Origin: Ornithodoros turicata
Lineage: Eukaryota > Arthropoda > Arachnida > Ixodida > Argasidae
Direction: 5' to 3'
Assembly (NCBI RefSeq): GCF_037126465.1
Contig: NC_088201.1
Coordinates: forward strand, 83,046,273-83,110,272
DNA length: 64,000 nucleotides
Position numbers and translations under genes: made by a program. The notes beneath the pieces are model-generated. The model did no database searches. It was not told the DNA's origin and saw only the letters and a list, made by a program, of their open reading frames with translations. This document shows, in pieces, positions 53,878 to 64,000 of this stretch (position 1 is its first letter; every line of letters begins with the position of its first letter).

Positions 53878-54585
53878 TCACAATGTGTCAAAGAGGTCCG
53901 TCGAGACGAGAAATTGCACAAGGGCGCGCATGGCAGGTATGAGCTGATTTGCTGGCCAGCACCCAAGAACCTTTTCAGTGGAGTATGGCCGATTATCCAG
54001 GCGAGACAGGGACGACACAAGGGTACATCGGTGTGCACTGTACCTCGGGCAGTCTTGGAGTATATGATCCACGTCTTCAACTACATCACACAGACTGCAG
54101 TTGGGGGACGGGACCATGCCGAGCTTAAACAAAAGTCGTCCACTGTATGGCACGTTGAGGCGAAGCCTGTAGATGAGCGACGTGATGGGTCGAGGAAGCG
54201 CTGACGGCATATAAAAACGGAGATCTGGGTCCACCTTGCGCAGGAACGACGTAGAAGGGACACTTCTGCGCCAGTGTTCACTGCACAGACGTCTCATAAG
54301 AGTACCAATTGCTTGCTTCGCGTCCGCTCGGGTGAAATACGTAGGGTGCGTCGGTACGCCACGTTCCACACGAGCCCGTCTCGCAAGTAGGTCGGCAGCC
54401 TCATTCCCAGGGACGCCACAATGACCTGGGATCCACTGCAAGGTGGTGTTATGTGTCTGTGTGACAGCACATGAATACTCCCTGAGGACGTCACACACCA
54501 GCGGAGCGAGGGAGCTCGAGCCCAGGGTGCACTGCAGAGCTTGGAGGGCGGTTTTGGAGTCACTGTATATAAATACCTGTAAGAT
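53878..54585 (-). pseudogene. LINE RNase H and C-terminal domain fragment
   Basis: Reads VFIYSDSKTALQALQC (54,580 down), LQWIPGHCGVPGNEAADLLA (RNase H motif HxGxxGNExAD), then SLIYRLRLNVPYSGRLLFKL and CSLCDVVEDVDHILQDCPRY (zinc-knuckle-like CxxC with HxxxxC), ending DNRPYSTEKVLG and FLVSTDLFDTL. The first catalytic Asp block (YTDGS) is missing, so the insertion is 5'-truncated. Otherwise it is an open frame of over 230 codons. It belongs to the same LINE group as 7.3-11.2 kb, whose C-terminus FLIDSGRKDRF aligns with FLVSTDLFDTL. Confidence 0.85.
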
Positions 54586-55183
54586 GTACTTATATCCTTG
54601 AATACCACAGTTCCAACAGTTAACCAAACATGTAAAAGAAACTTGTGGTTTATACAAGATGGTTTCAGTTTTCCATGGTCACTTACTTATACGAGTACGT
54701 GTGGAGGAGAGTGAAAACGGCGTAAGAGTTTGACTCATTTGGTAGGCACACACATTTGTGCACAATGTCTTCTATGTTCCACAGGGCATAATCCAATGAA
54801 AGCTGTAAAGATGCTCAGCTCTGATGAAGAGAAGGGTTGTCGGTAGAAGATTTCGAGCTTCTGGAAAAAGCGTCCGCAAATAAAAGCACCGTCTCTGCTG
54901 CTTAGCACATTAACTATCCAAACGACGTGACCGTCCTTTAGCCTGGCGCAATTGTCGCGTGTACTGGTGTTAAAAATAGCGTCTTGCACTTGAAGTGTTC
55001 TGTACTGCACACCGTCAAAACCTTGTGGCAGTGGGCCTTTGGTATGCTGAACCAACACGCTATGAGATGGCCTGGATGAACGTCTTTCCTTCCACATTAA
55101 TTGTTTTTCACAGAGCCGGTGGACCACTTGCTGTACACTCTAAACCAGGTAACGCATATGTAACGGTTAAGTACCGCTTGGCC

Positions 55184-55216
55184 AAGAGGTACATTTTTTT
55201 AAAAAATGTACCTCTT
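55184..55216. repeat. 33-bp palindrome
   Basis: AAGAGGTACATTTTTT and its complement around one T. Lies in the block between the two EnSpm pieces; related GCGGTACA words recur at 55,250 and 56,260-56,440. Confidence 0.85.
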
Positions 55217-56258
55217 AAGTTTAAGAGGTACACGCGCCCTCACATGCGGTACATCAACGGATAGCACGCAGCGATTTAGGCCTATACCCGTCGGGGTGGT
55301 TCCCCTCCTCTAGTGTACGGAACTCCCCTGTAGTGAACACGATATATTAACTGCCCCAGGAAGCTACGGTGTACGATAAATATCACGAACAAATACCTTT
55401 ATTCGAAAATTACATCCATTTCAGGGGTGATGCTTGTCCATCGCGAGCGTGCATTGTCATGATGCACAAACGCCGAACACACGGGGCACAACGTATATGG
55501 ATGAACGCTGACCACTGCATCTCTCCTTCACCAGTGCAGCTGCTCTGTGGTCACGCTTCTTTATGTCTTCCACACCTTTGGATTGCTGTTCTTCCCCAAC
55601 TTCCGTTTCTTCCGCAGAACGTGACACCAACCACAGAAGATGATTGACTCACCCATTTACGACATCGCCTGGACATAACCTAGGAGAAAATACAATGTAA
55701 AAAAATCCAACAACCGAAATAGCTTGCCTGAAAAACATGCCTACATGCTTGTGTAATCCAGGTGTAATGTGCAATCTAGGCTTCTCTAATTCAAGCATCA
55801 ACGTTCGTGCATGAAGCGCAAAGTTCGTTGTCTCCGTCACTCAGTCGTTGTGTCCAGCCTGCCGGTGATCAGGACCACTGGGAATCAGAGCGAAGATGAA
55901 CGAAAATGCGCCGTGCGGACGAATAATTACTTCATAGATATAATACGCACCTTAAATGACTTCAATCTTGAAAGCGCTGAACGAGTTTGTTCAAAGACCG
56001 AGCAGACTCATCCTCGCTCCCCGACGTTTCAAACAACCATTTGCCGGCGGTTTTGCCAGCGGTTGTAAGAAACGCATGCTTCCCAAACGAGCGATCCCTC
56101 ACGGCCATGGGTTCTAGTTATTGCAGTTCTTTGATACAATGATAGTGCTGATCCATTAGGGCACTGCTGCATAAGGGAATTTATTGACTGGTATTCGGAA
56201 TATTTTTGCAGCGCATCGAGATCGTGAGAAGGCGTCCGTACTCATGTGCCGGAAACAT

Positions 56259-56406
56259 GCGGTACACATGAGGTACAGCTGCTATAGACCGCGCTTAAAA
56301 GATACCTAGACGGTATGGATGGGTCTTGGAGCCCTTGTACCGTTTGAATTTCGCAGTGGTCGCGAACTGTACCTGCTGGTTGAGGACTGTACCTCATGTG
56401 TACCGC
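56259..56406. repeat. inverted repeat with perfect 19-nt arms
   Basis: GCGGTACACATGAGGTACA (56,259-56,277) and its exact complement (56,388-56,406). Together with GCGGTACATA at 56,443 it looks like a MITE inserted in the EnSpm pseudogene. Confidence 0.75.
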
Positions 56407-58229
56407 TTGGCCCAGGCGCGGGTCCTCTTTCATGCGGTACATATCTGGTGCCGGATTTAGAGTGTAGAGCACGAGCATGAGACTTGAGTAACGTTTCTGC
56501 CTCATCGAGGTAATTTTCAAATGGAAACGCTGATTATTCATCACAGGTGCCAAACTTTCATGCGTCGTAACAACGAATGTACGTTATATATTCGTAAATT
56601 CCATTTCCATCAAGTTCTCCAGCCTCAGCCACAAACTCTGAAAGGAGCCTCTCAGGAAAATCAATGAAAAACCTTTTTGCTGACACAGATCGTTATGGCC
56701 ACGTTTAGCTTCATGAAGTGCTAGAGAACGGCAGGCTCCAGCTCACCGCTTAGAGTTGCAGGGCCATAATAAAGCGGGAAGTTTCTAAACTCAACTGCGT
56801 TCCATTGTTCCAAGAAGTTAAGACCTCTCGGTCTCCGTTTCATATCACTGGGAACATGATCGTTGAAACGAGAAGCTTCTCTGAAAGGTTGCTCTTTGAC
56901 ATGATACGGAGCTTTGATAGATACGGCGTGGGAGATGTCCAGTATTGAACAAGGAGCTTTTTTATGACCCCCAAACACACGAAGTGCATATAATCCAGCG
57001 GAAAATGGCTCACAAGCCCGACACCGAAGTAAAGCAATGGAGAGTCTTCGCGATGGTGATCTGGATGAAGCTTTAAAATAAAACTTTCGTCAATTTGCAG
57101 AGGGCTATTACACTCTTCAAAGATTATGTTGTTGTCAGACGTTGAGTAGGCACCTCTCTGGGTGCACTTCTCACACCCATAGTAGGCAGCATGCCCCTTG
57201 ATACACTTGAGAAAAGCTCGGGCTGGTGCGTCGCATATGAATGCGTGAAGCAAAATTCAGCGTCCACAATGGGCGTCCATTGTGGGTAATGCCCTCATAA
57301 AGAAGTGTTTTCATTTCCTGGAGAAAGTCATCTAAATACCCACTCAAATCTTGTAGCTTTCTGTCGCCCTCATAAAGTGCAGCAATGAATGGTGAACGAT
57401 TCATGCTCCCTTTCACTATTATAAGCACAGGCCAGAAATGCCGTCTTGAGCTGTGTGTTATTGATAGTCCACCCACATTGATGACGAATGAGAGTGTGTC
57501 GCAGTCCATGGGTACTCCCTTCATGATGTAATACAGGAGCATGGAGCGTATCCCGAAATAATAAGAGAGACCACTGCCCATAGACCTAACTTCAGTGGCC
57601 CTCGGCGTTTTTAACAGCGTCCTTGCGTCTGCTGGAAGATCACGGTGATAGGGCCTGAGTGCCTTCAGAAGGGAGCTCAAGTGTGAAGCAGGTATATTTG
57701 ATTCGATGGCCCACTGCCGCAGCGTGTCCTGCAAGCAGCTTTCTTGTGGAATATTGTCATTGGCAGCGCCAACAACAATAGAAGCGCCAGACTGGTTGTG
57801 CACATGAGATTGTGGGTCCAAATAAGTTTCATGGGAAGACACACATGCCACCCTCCCGAGCCTTCTGAAAAATCACTGAACGACGTATGTCCAGATAGTT
57901 GCGTCACCGGTATTGCAGCCCGCACATCATGCTCTGGCACAGCCTCTGAGGCGCCAAAACTTCATCTTCTTCGCTTTCCGACTCATCGCTCTCAATGTCT
58001 TCTGAAAAGCAACTCGTCGTCTTCTCTGTCGAACAGACGCAACTTCCAAGGAGCTTCTCGTTCTAGATCTCTTACTCTCTTCTATCTTTACCCTTCTATC
58101 AAACTCAAAAATGTTGCCGATAGTTTTGAAACCTCTCGCGTAGTCGCGTCTCCACCTCTCGAAGTAACCGTCTACGTGAAAAAAATGCACAAAAAGTACT
58201 CACCGCTTTCAGCCATCGTTCTGCAGGAT

Positions 58230-59165
58230 ATCAACTGCACACAACACACAACAACACACTTTCTACTTAACACAGCAGCTTTAATAGCGTCCTACAAAAC
58301 ACATTGGGCGCGTTAAGTAGGCGCCCCTCTTTTGGCGCACTCAAACCAGGAGTACGAGACACCCGGAGCGGTCACTGAACAGCGAAAAGCAACTTTGGAG
58401 CGCTACACTGCTCCTTCGCTGATGCCGCTTCCTGTTGTCTGCTCATGCAGTGCACAGACGAAGGACACGTTGGCTTACTTTGAATCTACAGCGACGCTGG
58501 CAGAAACGACGGCGGTTGTGAAGACTTTTCCTTGAAACAACGAACGAAATGAAAAAGTTAGGACTTTGTAACAGACCCCATAGGAGCTGTTTACTGTGAA
58601 GATGACTGCATGGCGTGAAGGTGTCTGCATTAAAGCACTGCGTTTCACACGAATAACCGCCGATATGCGTGTGGAAGTTGTCCGCTAATAAGAAAGCATG
58701 AGAACAGTTATAAAAATATTACAGTTTACTGAAATCTAAGCGTTGGGTAACATAGAGAGTCCGTACTCTTTGCTTCCGACCCCAGACTTCGAAGGTCGTC
58801 TTGCCGCCGCTCAACAGGAAGTATGTCATGGAAAATCCCTAGCATCTGGGCGCTTGTCGTCTGCTTCCATGCACTCATTTGAAACGGGAGCTCGAAAATC
58901 GGCACGGAGTCTCACACTCTCTCACACATTGCTACTAGCGCAGTTAGGTGTGACCACGACGTATTATATACTGACACGACCATAACACTCGGGCTCCTCC
59001 CCAGCGTCGCGGAAATTGCCGAGTGACCGCTGCGCGTTTGGGGCGCTGCATACGGGCCCCCGTGCAGACGACGGATCACATGTCGACAGCGTGGTTGCGC
59101 ATGGTGGAGTGTACTTGCCCTGGCCAATTTCTGAAGTCAGACTTCACTGTATCTTCTTTCCTACG
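58230..59165. other. no gene recognised
   Basis: Short frames only. Upstream of the THAP exon the sequence becomes GC-rich (about 58,980-59,110), which could hold its promoter, but no clear core element was found. Confidence 0.35.
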
Positions 59166-59167
59166 TT

Positions 59168-60136
59168 ATGGTGTACTGCACCGTCCCTCTTTGCAAGTCA
59201 AAGACGGGGCATTGCGCCCCAGGAATTTCCTTTCACGAGTACCCGACGGACGCTACTTGAAGAAATGGCTGAATAATATGTCTAGGGCAGTGTTTCCCAA
59301 AGTGTGGTCCGCGGACCCCTAGGGGTCCGCGAGAGTGTCCGTGGGGGTAGCGACCGTCTCTGACATTACAGTGAGGATTTTCGTCCCCACAAACACGCGC
59401 TCGTACATGCTGCCCGATTTCCAAACACCCAGAACTTCCAAAATTGCTGTCTTGAATCGAACCTGACATCAGTGCCCTTGTAGCATCCAGCAAGCAGCAC
59501 CATCCTTCACACTGAACGCGGCGTCGGAAGTCAACTTCGCTTCTGTCTAGACAGTCATTTGACCATGTTTATGCTTGCACAAATGTAATTTCGTTCCTTG
59601 TTATACCCTGTCGCGCATATTAAACGCGGTCTCCAATGCAGTGTACACAGCGCGTATCCCGGTATATTTGTGTGTGTGTGGGAGGGGGGAGGGGGTCCGT
59701 GAATTGGTTCTCATCGCTTCGGGGGGTCCGTCACCGCCAAAAGTTTGGGAAACGCTGGTCTAGGGGTCCAGATGCAGGTGAGCACGAAAACATAGTCATT
59801 TCGTGGTTCTTGCATGGCATCGTGCCCTTTGAGTCACTAAAGGTTAGATACTGTTCGTGGTCATATAATACTCGCCTTTATATTAGTTTAGGCACTAATT
59901 AACCATTGCAACCTACGGGCTTTTCTACCGTATGTTGTCGGCACTTCGTAGCCGACGACTTCGTCGTTGGTGCCATGAGGACTACTTCAGCTTTCTGGAC
60001 TACTTCCTTACATGGGAACCGACAGCATTTGCGAAGATCGCCTTTCTGACTGACGCGACGTACGAAACCCTAAAGATTACAACTATGTCTGCTGTCCTGT
60101 GCACTCGCCGACTCCTAGACAGAGCATACCACTGAT
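59168..60136 (+). pseudogene. THAP/P-element-like gene fragment
   Basis: ATG 59,168 starts MVYCTVPLCKSKTGHCAPGI, then SFHEYP and, after a one-base shift, LKKWLNNMSR. This is the first part of a THAP zinc finger (C2CH): CxxxxC, then the conserved FHxxP and W. A hAT MITE splits the exon after NNMSR. Removing it with one GTCTAGGG gives SRGPDAG and a GTGAGC donor at 59,778. Downstream at 59,985-60,136 a frame reads YFLTWEPTAFAKIAFLTDAT and YETLKITTMSAVLCTRRLL. This fits the C-terminal region of P-element/THAP9-type transposases, where FLTxxTxxGLRVT is usual. The THAP C-terminal CxxH exon was not found. Linking the two parts is inference. Confidence 0.5.
59288..59757. mobile_element. 470-bp hAT MITE in the THAP exon
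   Basis: Ends CAGTGTTTCCCAAAGT (left) and CAGCGTTTCCCAAACT (right, inward), flanked by an exact 8-bp duplication GTCTAGGG (59,280-59,287 and 59,758-59,765). The left interior has a GTCCGCGGACCCC palindrome. Typical hAT (Charlie-like) ends. No transposase. Confidence 0.93.
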
Positions 60137-60139
60137 AGT

Positions 60140-62015
60140 TGCGAAAGTTGTAGCATGATAATGCTTGCTTGTGAATAATGAGACTGGTCGTTAATTCTCT
60201 TAATGCTTCGAGGCTTGTGCTTGCTTATGTGACAGCCGATCCCTTGTTCAGCTGCAGGAAAGATGCCAGCGATACTGCCAAGCTAGCTACTCTAGTCGAA
60301 ACAAAGTTTATGAGGCCATGCATATCGCATGAATGTAAAGGAAACACGAAAACGCAGGCACCACAACGCGTTGTTTGTGAAAAGCCTTCGTCGTAAAGTA
60401 TTAAAAGTGACAACTGTAGCCTAATACTGCGCCAATAAAAGCCGCTTCGTCATGGTGAACAACATTTCTAACGTTATTTACGTTGTGTAGGGTTCAAACC
60501 TCACCTGGCGAAGAACATTTATGCGGTTGCCGAAACGTGTTTGTGTATACGTCTTTCACGTAACACAAAAGGGAACATAGTCCGCCAGCAGTTTTTACTC
60601 CCGTCGTTACTTACCCAGCCCTCACGTTCATTATGAGCACCTATTTTGCACAGATCAGGCTGTAGTCTGTTGTACTAATCGTCTTTGCTATGTTTACCAC
60701 AAAACATGGCAATAAAATGAGTAAATGCTGCTACTCAGCGACACGAACCCTCAAACATGTACATGATTGAGCCGAGGCGGAGGCGATGAGGCCCGTACGC
60801 AGCGCCGCCGTACGGACGCACTACGCGTAATACGTCACTTCCGCTCGCTGAGCCGCGGACGGAAGTTCCATAGGGAAATCGGCGAGTGTTACGGTCGTGT
60901 CAGTATATAGTTGGTCGTGGTTGTGACGCGTCACGCGCTAGTGCGAGCAGGTCGCAATATACGAAGACACGAATCAGGCTCGAATGTCATTTAATTCGTT
61001 CCTACCTTACATTTTCCAATTACTTAGGCCCTCATACATATATCCAAGGTCACCAGGACTCAGATGTCCGGAACTTGCGTCTCGGTCTACCAGCATCCCA
61101 TTTTTTTGGGCACTCGACAGTATAGTTTCCAAACACGAATACTACGTACTAACACGTACGAAGGAACTTCGTGAACCGACCAGTTACACTTGATGGCTTT
61201 ATGGGTAGTGGAATGTTATTGTCTAGTGGCACGCCTACCTGTGCGGCGGGACATTGCTTGTGGGACATCTTGTGTTCCGGACCGACTTCACACGGAACTG
61301 TGCTGACATTTGCTTGAAGCCTCTGAGGAAAACACCCCCACTGAACAACCAGTGCCGGCACTGCAACCCGGATCATGTCCCTGTCTTGGCGTGCAATTCG
61401 CTGACCTTAGCCACGAAGCTACGGGCCAAATAATACTGTGGGCTCTACAAACCCCGCTGCACACTTCATGGCCACCGAGTCTGCTCTCCATTTTGTGTAT
61501 CTTAGCTCAATAAGAAATGCAATAATTACTATGCACGAACACTCTGCGCGCATAAACGTAATCAACGCACATAAAGCTTCTTGATTAAAAAGTTTGAACA
61601 ACTATGGTGAACATTAACATTTTTTACGGTTGCAGTGACGTTGCACTGCGTTACTTGAGTCAAGTGATGCATTTATCATCCATCCAATTGTAGGTCCGTC
61701 AATACATACCTTAAATAGTAAATATAAGACCTGGTAAACGCATGTGAGGAGTGCGCATAGAGTGACTTCTATTGAAGCTGGAGAATTCCTGCGTTGATGG
61801 CTCTAGCCTTCTTTCCTGTAACAAGACCCTTCAGTAAGAACAGACGTGTGTCACGACCTTTTAACACAGCCTTACAGCGAACACCAGAGTAATGTACGAA
61901 ACGCAGCAGTAGGGATACGACAAAGCAATACGCACGCCCGACATGCATGCAATAGAGGGTATGTGCTGCTCCACGAACTCCTCCTAAATGCTATGTCAGC
62001 GAGAAGATTGCTTAT
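60140..62015. other. no gene recognised in 1.9 kb
   Basis: A CpG-rich patch at 60,770-60,880 could be a promoter, but no gene follows that I recognise. CAATAAAAG near 60,431 could be a polyadenylation signal for the upstream P-like fragment. Other frames are short. Confidence 0.35.
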
Positions 62016-62019
62016 CATT

Positions 62020-62888
62020 AGGGCCCCGAAATTTAGCCACTAAAACGATGGAAATAGGCAGGCCACAACAACAACAGATAAATTAATGACGACGAATGGG
62101 AAAATTCGCCACATAAGGTGTGGCCGACTACCCCAACGAAGAACGGACAGGATGAGATGTGTCCTGATGATGAGATGATGAACGACGCTGAATAGGGGTC
62201 GAATAGTGGAGTCAGTGAGACAACAGAATGCTAGGCACAAACACAACACACAAAAACACACACGCAACACACAGGTACGCAGGCACATCATATAGTGCAG
62301 AGAGGACACCGGTGTCCCGGAGAAAAATCTGGAAGTACTCAAGAGCTTGGCGATGGGCGGCAATTAGGCCCTCAAATATTGCAAAATAGGCAATGAAATA
62401 CAAAAACAGGCACGTTAATCTGGTACACTCTTAGGCTAGGTTGGTGCTAGGTTGGTGCAGGAAAGAAGGTCACAGTATCGTGCAAGCTTTGACTTCATGT
62501 ACACGAATGCTGAGGTGGCCTAGAACCACGCGATATTGAATACTACTTTAAGTTCTCCGCCCTCGAAGATCACGAAGGCCAAGAAAGGCCAAATCTTTTG
62601 ATCAAATAGACATGAATCCCTCCTTGCAAACCAAGGTACTGAAGCAAATCAAACGCAAAAAAAGAACAAAAGGCGCAAACACGCAGAAACAAACAGGAAA
62701 ATGCAGCACTCACCATGAGCTTGAAAAGCGCACTCTCACTTGCACCTCCAAAAAGGCTGTTATGGCATCTAAAAATGGTCATAAAGGTTACAATTCAATA
62801 GAGTCGATAAAAAGGCAGGCAATCCCCAAAATGTCGCATTTAGGCGTTTATAGGCATTTAAAGACAAATGCCTGAAATTTCGGGCCCC
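62020..62888. mobile_element. 869-bp element with GGGCCCnGAAATTT ends
   Basis: Left end GGGCCCCGAAATTTAG; right end, read inward, GGGGCCCGAAATTTCAGG. TAGGC/GGCAAT subterminal units lie near both ends, as at 18.9 and 32.5 kb. Flanks share no clear duplication. No transposase; probably a non-autonomous hAT-like element. Confidence 0.6.
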
Positions 62889-62889
62889 A

Positions 62890-63250
62890 CTTATATATCG
62901 TATCACGAAACGAAGTCTGGGGTGTGCTTCTTCACCGTATCTACAGAAATGACGCTGCCTAAATAATTTGTTTGATAAGCAATTAGTTCATCGCTGAAAC
63001 ATGAAAATCATGGCCAGCAACAGCATAAAAGACTGTTGCGTCGTACTGCAACGACTCTCTTATGCAGCAGTGAATGCAGATGACGTCAGAAGCCACGTGA
63101 TGCTGTACTTTTTAAATAAAAACACTGCAAGGTACACAAGAACACAACACAGATACACACCTTGTACTGGCAAACCAAGTTTATTTATTTGTCGTGTGCA
63201 AGTTCTTGTATACCTTGCTCTTTCCCCTTGCCCACTTGTCGGATTCGTTA
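62890..63250. other. no feature seen
   Basis: AT-rich. A short frame at 63,001-63,255 on the plus strand has no domain. Confidence 0.35.
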
Positions 63251-63251
63251 C

Positions 63252-63536
63252 TTAATCTTTCTTCGTTTGAAGTTCTGTCTTTCCACGCAACCGAATTTGC
63301 CTTCTAGTGATAAATGTTTCTATATTTTCCTCTAGGTACACTGAAGGACGACTAACATACCTGCATTCTGACCTTTCAATTTGCAATGCTTCTTGGTACA
63401 AAAGTGTCCCTGCCTTCCTGTTTTTGTGAATAATTTTTGTTTCTTCAAATACAGGTTCAACATCCGGGGTATTGGTTGGGGTATTTAACAAAAATTCTGC
63501 GCGGAAAGGCAGGGACTCTTTTGTACCAAGAAGCAT
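63252..63536 (-). pseudogene. Penelope-like GIY-YIG C-terminal fragment
   Basis: The frame reads VEPVFEETKIIHKN, then LLYQEALQIERSECRYVSRP and SVYLEENIETFI. The spacing of a Glu-containing helix (EALxIER), then VSRPSVxL and a Glu-rich tail, fits the end of the GIY-YIG endonuclease domain of Penelope-like retroelements, which carry this domain after the reverse transcriptase. No RT or catalytic GIY/YIG residues remain. It ends at TAA near 63,252. I infer the family from pattern only. Confidence 0.45.
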
Positions 63537-63565
63537 TGGAAATTAAAAGGTCAGGATGCAGGGTG
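63360..63565. repeat. inverted repeat, about 60-bp arms
   Basis: CTGCATTCTGACCTTTCAAT to TGTCCCTGCCTTCC (63,361-63,418) pairs with 63,504-63,563. It overlaps the Penelope fragment, so part of that coding region is duplicated in inverse. Confidence 0.8.
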
Positions 63566-63749
63566 TGTTAGGAGTCCTTCGGTGCATCTGTCGGACAACC
63601 GGAAAAGCTTAAAACAATTATTACGATAAGATAAATTCGGTTGGTGAAAAACTGGAAGACAGGGAACTTGAAACAATGAAAGATATAAGTAACCAATTCG
63701 ACAAGAGGGCGAGGAGAGTATACTAGAGCTCGTATACGACGAAGAAACT

Positions 63750-63845
63750 TGATGACGTCAACATTGCCTTGAGTTTGACGTAAAATACGGGACGAGAAGA
63801 ACACCTGTGTTTTACCTCAAACTCAAGGCAATGTTAACGTCATGA
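63750..63845. repeat. hairpin with 36-nt arms
   Basis: TGATGACGTCAACATTGCCT then TGAGTTTGACGTAAAA pairs with its near-complement (63,810-63,845). Few mismatches, loop about 24 nt. Confidence 0.85.
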
Positions 63846-64000
63846 AGCCGACACCAGCTAGCCTGCCTACTACTGTTAAGTACATAAAATAAACTTGGTT
63901 TGCCAGATCTCTGCGTGTGTTCGTCTTGTCCTTTTACGTACCTCGCACTGGGGCCTTTATCCACTTTAAAATGCAATACCAAACAGCCCAGTTTTTAACA

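Larger units (their letters stand above)
54735..58224 (-). pseudogene. EnSpm-like transposase, second family, broken
   Basis: Pieces on the minus strand: a basic start region (FERWRRDYARGFKTIGNI, about 58,175-58,120); an acidic stretch in another frame; LRQWAIESNIPASHLSSLLK, LPADARTLLKTPRATEVRSM, HSSRRHFWPVLIIVKGSMNR (57,740-57,400); AFICDAPARAFLKCIKGHAA then YYGCEKC and FPLDYMHFVCLGVIKKLL (57,245-56,960); MKRRPRGLNFLEQWNAVEFR (56,850-56,790). A C-terminal part follows at 55,127-54,735 (RDNCARLKDGHVVWIVNVLS). This matches a family of EnSpm-type transposases distinct from the 28-kb copy. A 1.6-kb block of other repeats separates the last two pieces, and several frames shift. MDC-like host function is not suggested. 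Confidence 0.75.

Noticed and set aside
1..64000. CRISPR arrays, rRNA genes or prokaryotic operons
   Set aside because: No regularly spaced identical repeats with unique spacers, no rRNA-like conserved blocks and no tightly packed same-strand genes.

Overview
The window is animal genomic DNA and looks like a chelicerate, most probably a tick. That assignment is inference: intron-containing genes, AAATAAA-tailed LINEs, tRNA-derived SINEs whose tails I recognise from memory as tick-like, and BEN, DUF4806 and THAP gene families. I see no rRNA, no bacterial operon and no CRISPR array. Almost everything here is transposable-element (TE) sequence, much of it nested. At most two short host-like genes stay readable across splice sites: a BEN-domain gene with one frameshift at 24.2-25.9 kb, and a DUF4806 gene at 49.4-53.4 kb.

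Layout. 0-5 kb: degenerate exons, a LINE 3' end and a Helitron-like N-terminal fragment. 5.8-7.1 kb: a SINE and a Ty3/Gypsy remnant. 7.3-11.2 kb: an RNase H-type LINE on the minus strand, hit by a 616-bp TTAA-target element and by a 2,351-bp piggyBac element with its dead transposase. 12.4-17.8 kb: a long-inverted-repeat element holding a two-ORF LINE (ORF1 with a decayed 2A-like motif, then endonuclease and reverse transcriptase), itself hit by a TA-target MITE and a SINE. 19.1-20.7 kb: a hAT transposase pseudogene. 20.8-23.5 kb: a 2.7-kb inverted-repeat element carrying short exons. 24.2-25.9 kb: the BEN gene. 27.7-30.4 kb: an EnSpm/CACTA-like transposase pseudogene on the plus strand.

31.6-41.6 kb: a MITE, Penelope-like end repeats, a SINE, a nested pair of inverted-repeat elements and a foldback doublet. 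41.7-44.9 kb: a 3.26-kb non-autonomous hAT element with an exact 8-bp target duplication. 45.0-45.9 kb: two hairpin MITEs, then a complete type I hammerhead ribozyme motif with related Penelope-like sequence. 47.7-49.1 kb: a foldback repeat, a short tandem repeat and a Tc1-like MITE. 49.4-53.4 kb: the DUF4806 gene, with a C2H2 zinc-finger exon and a 134-bp satellite inside its intron region. 53.9-58.2 kb: a LINE RNase H end and a second EnSpm-like pseudogene. 59.2-60.1 kb: a THAP/P-element-like gene fragment split by a hAT MITE. 62-64 kb: another inverted-repeat element and a Penelope GIY-YIG fragment.

Several insertions can be dated relative to each other because removing the element plus one target copy restores the host reading frame. 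The best biological signal is the hammerhead ribozyme at 45,666-45,710: catalytic core, stems I-III and cleavage site are all present. A possible decayed partner lies in opposite orientation about 4 kb away, with the same 55-bp sequence next to both.
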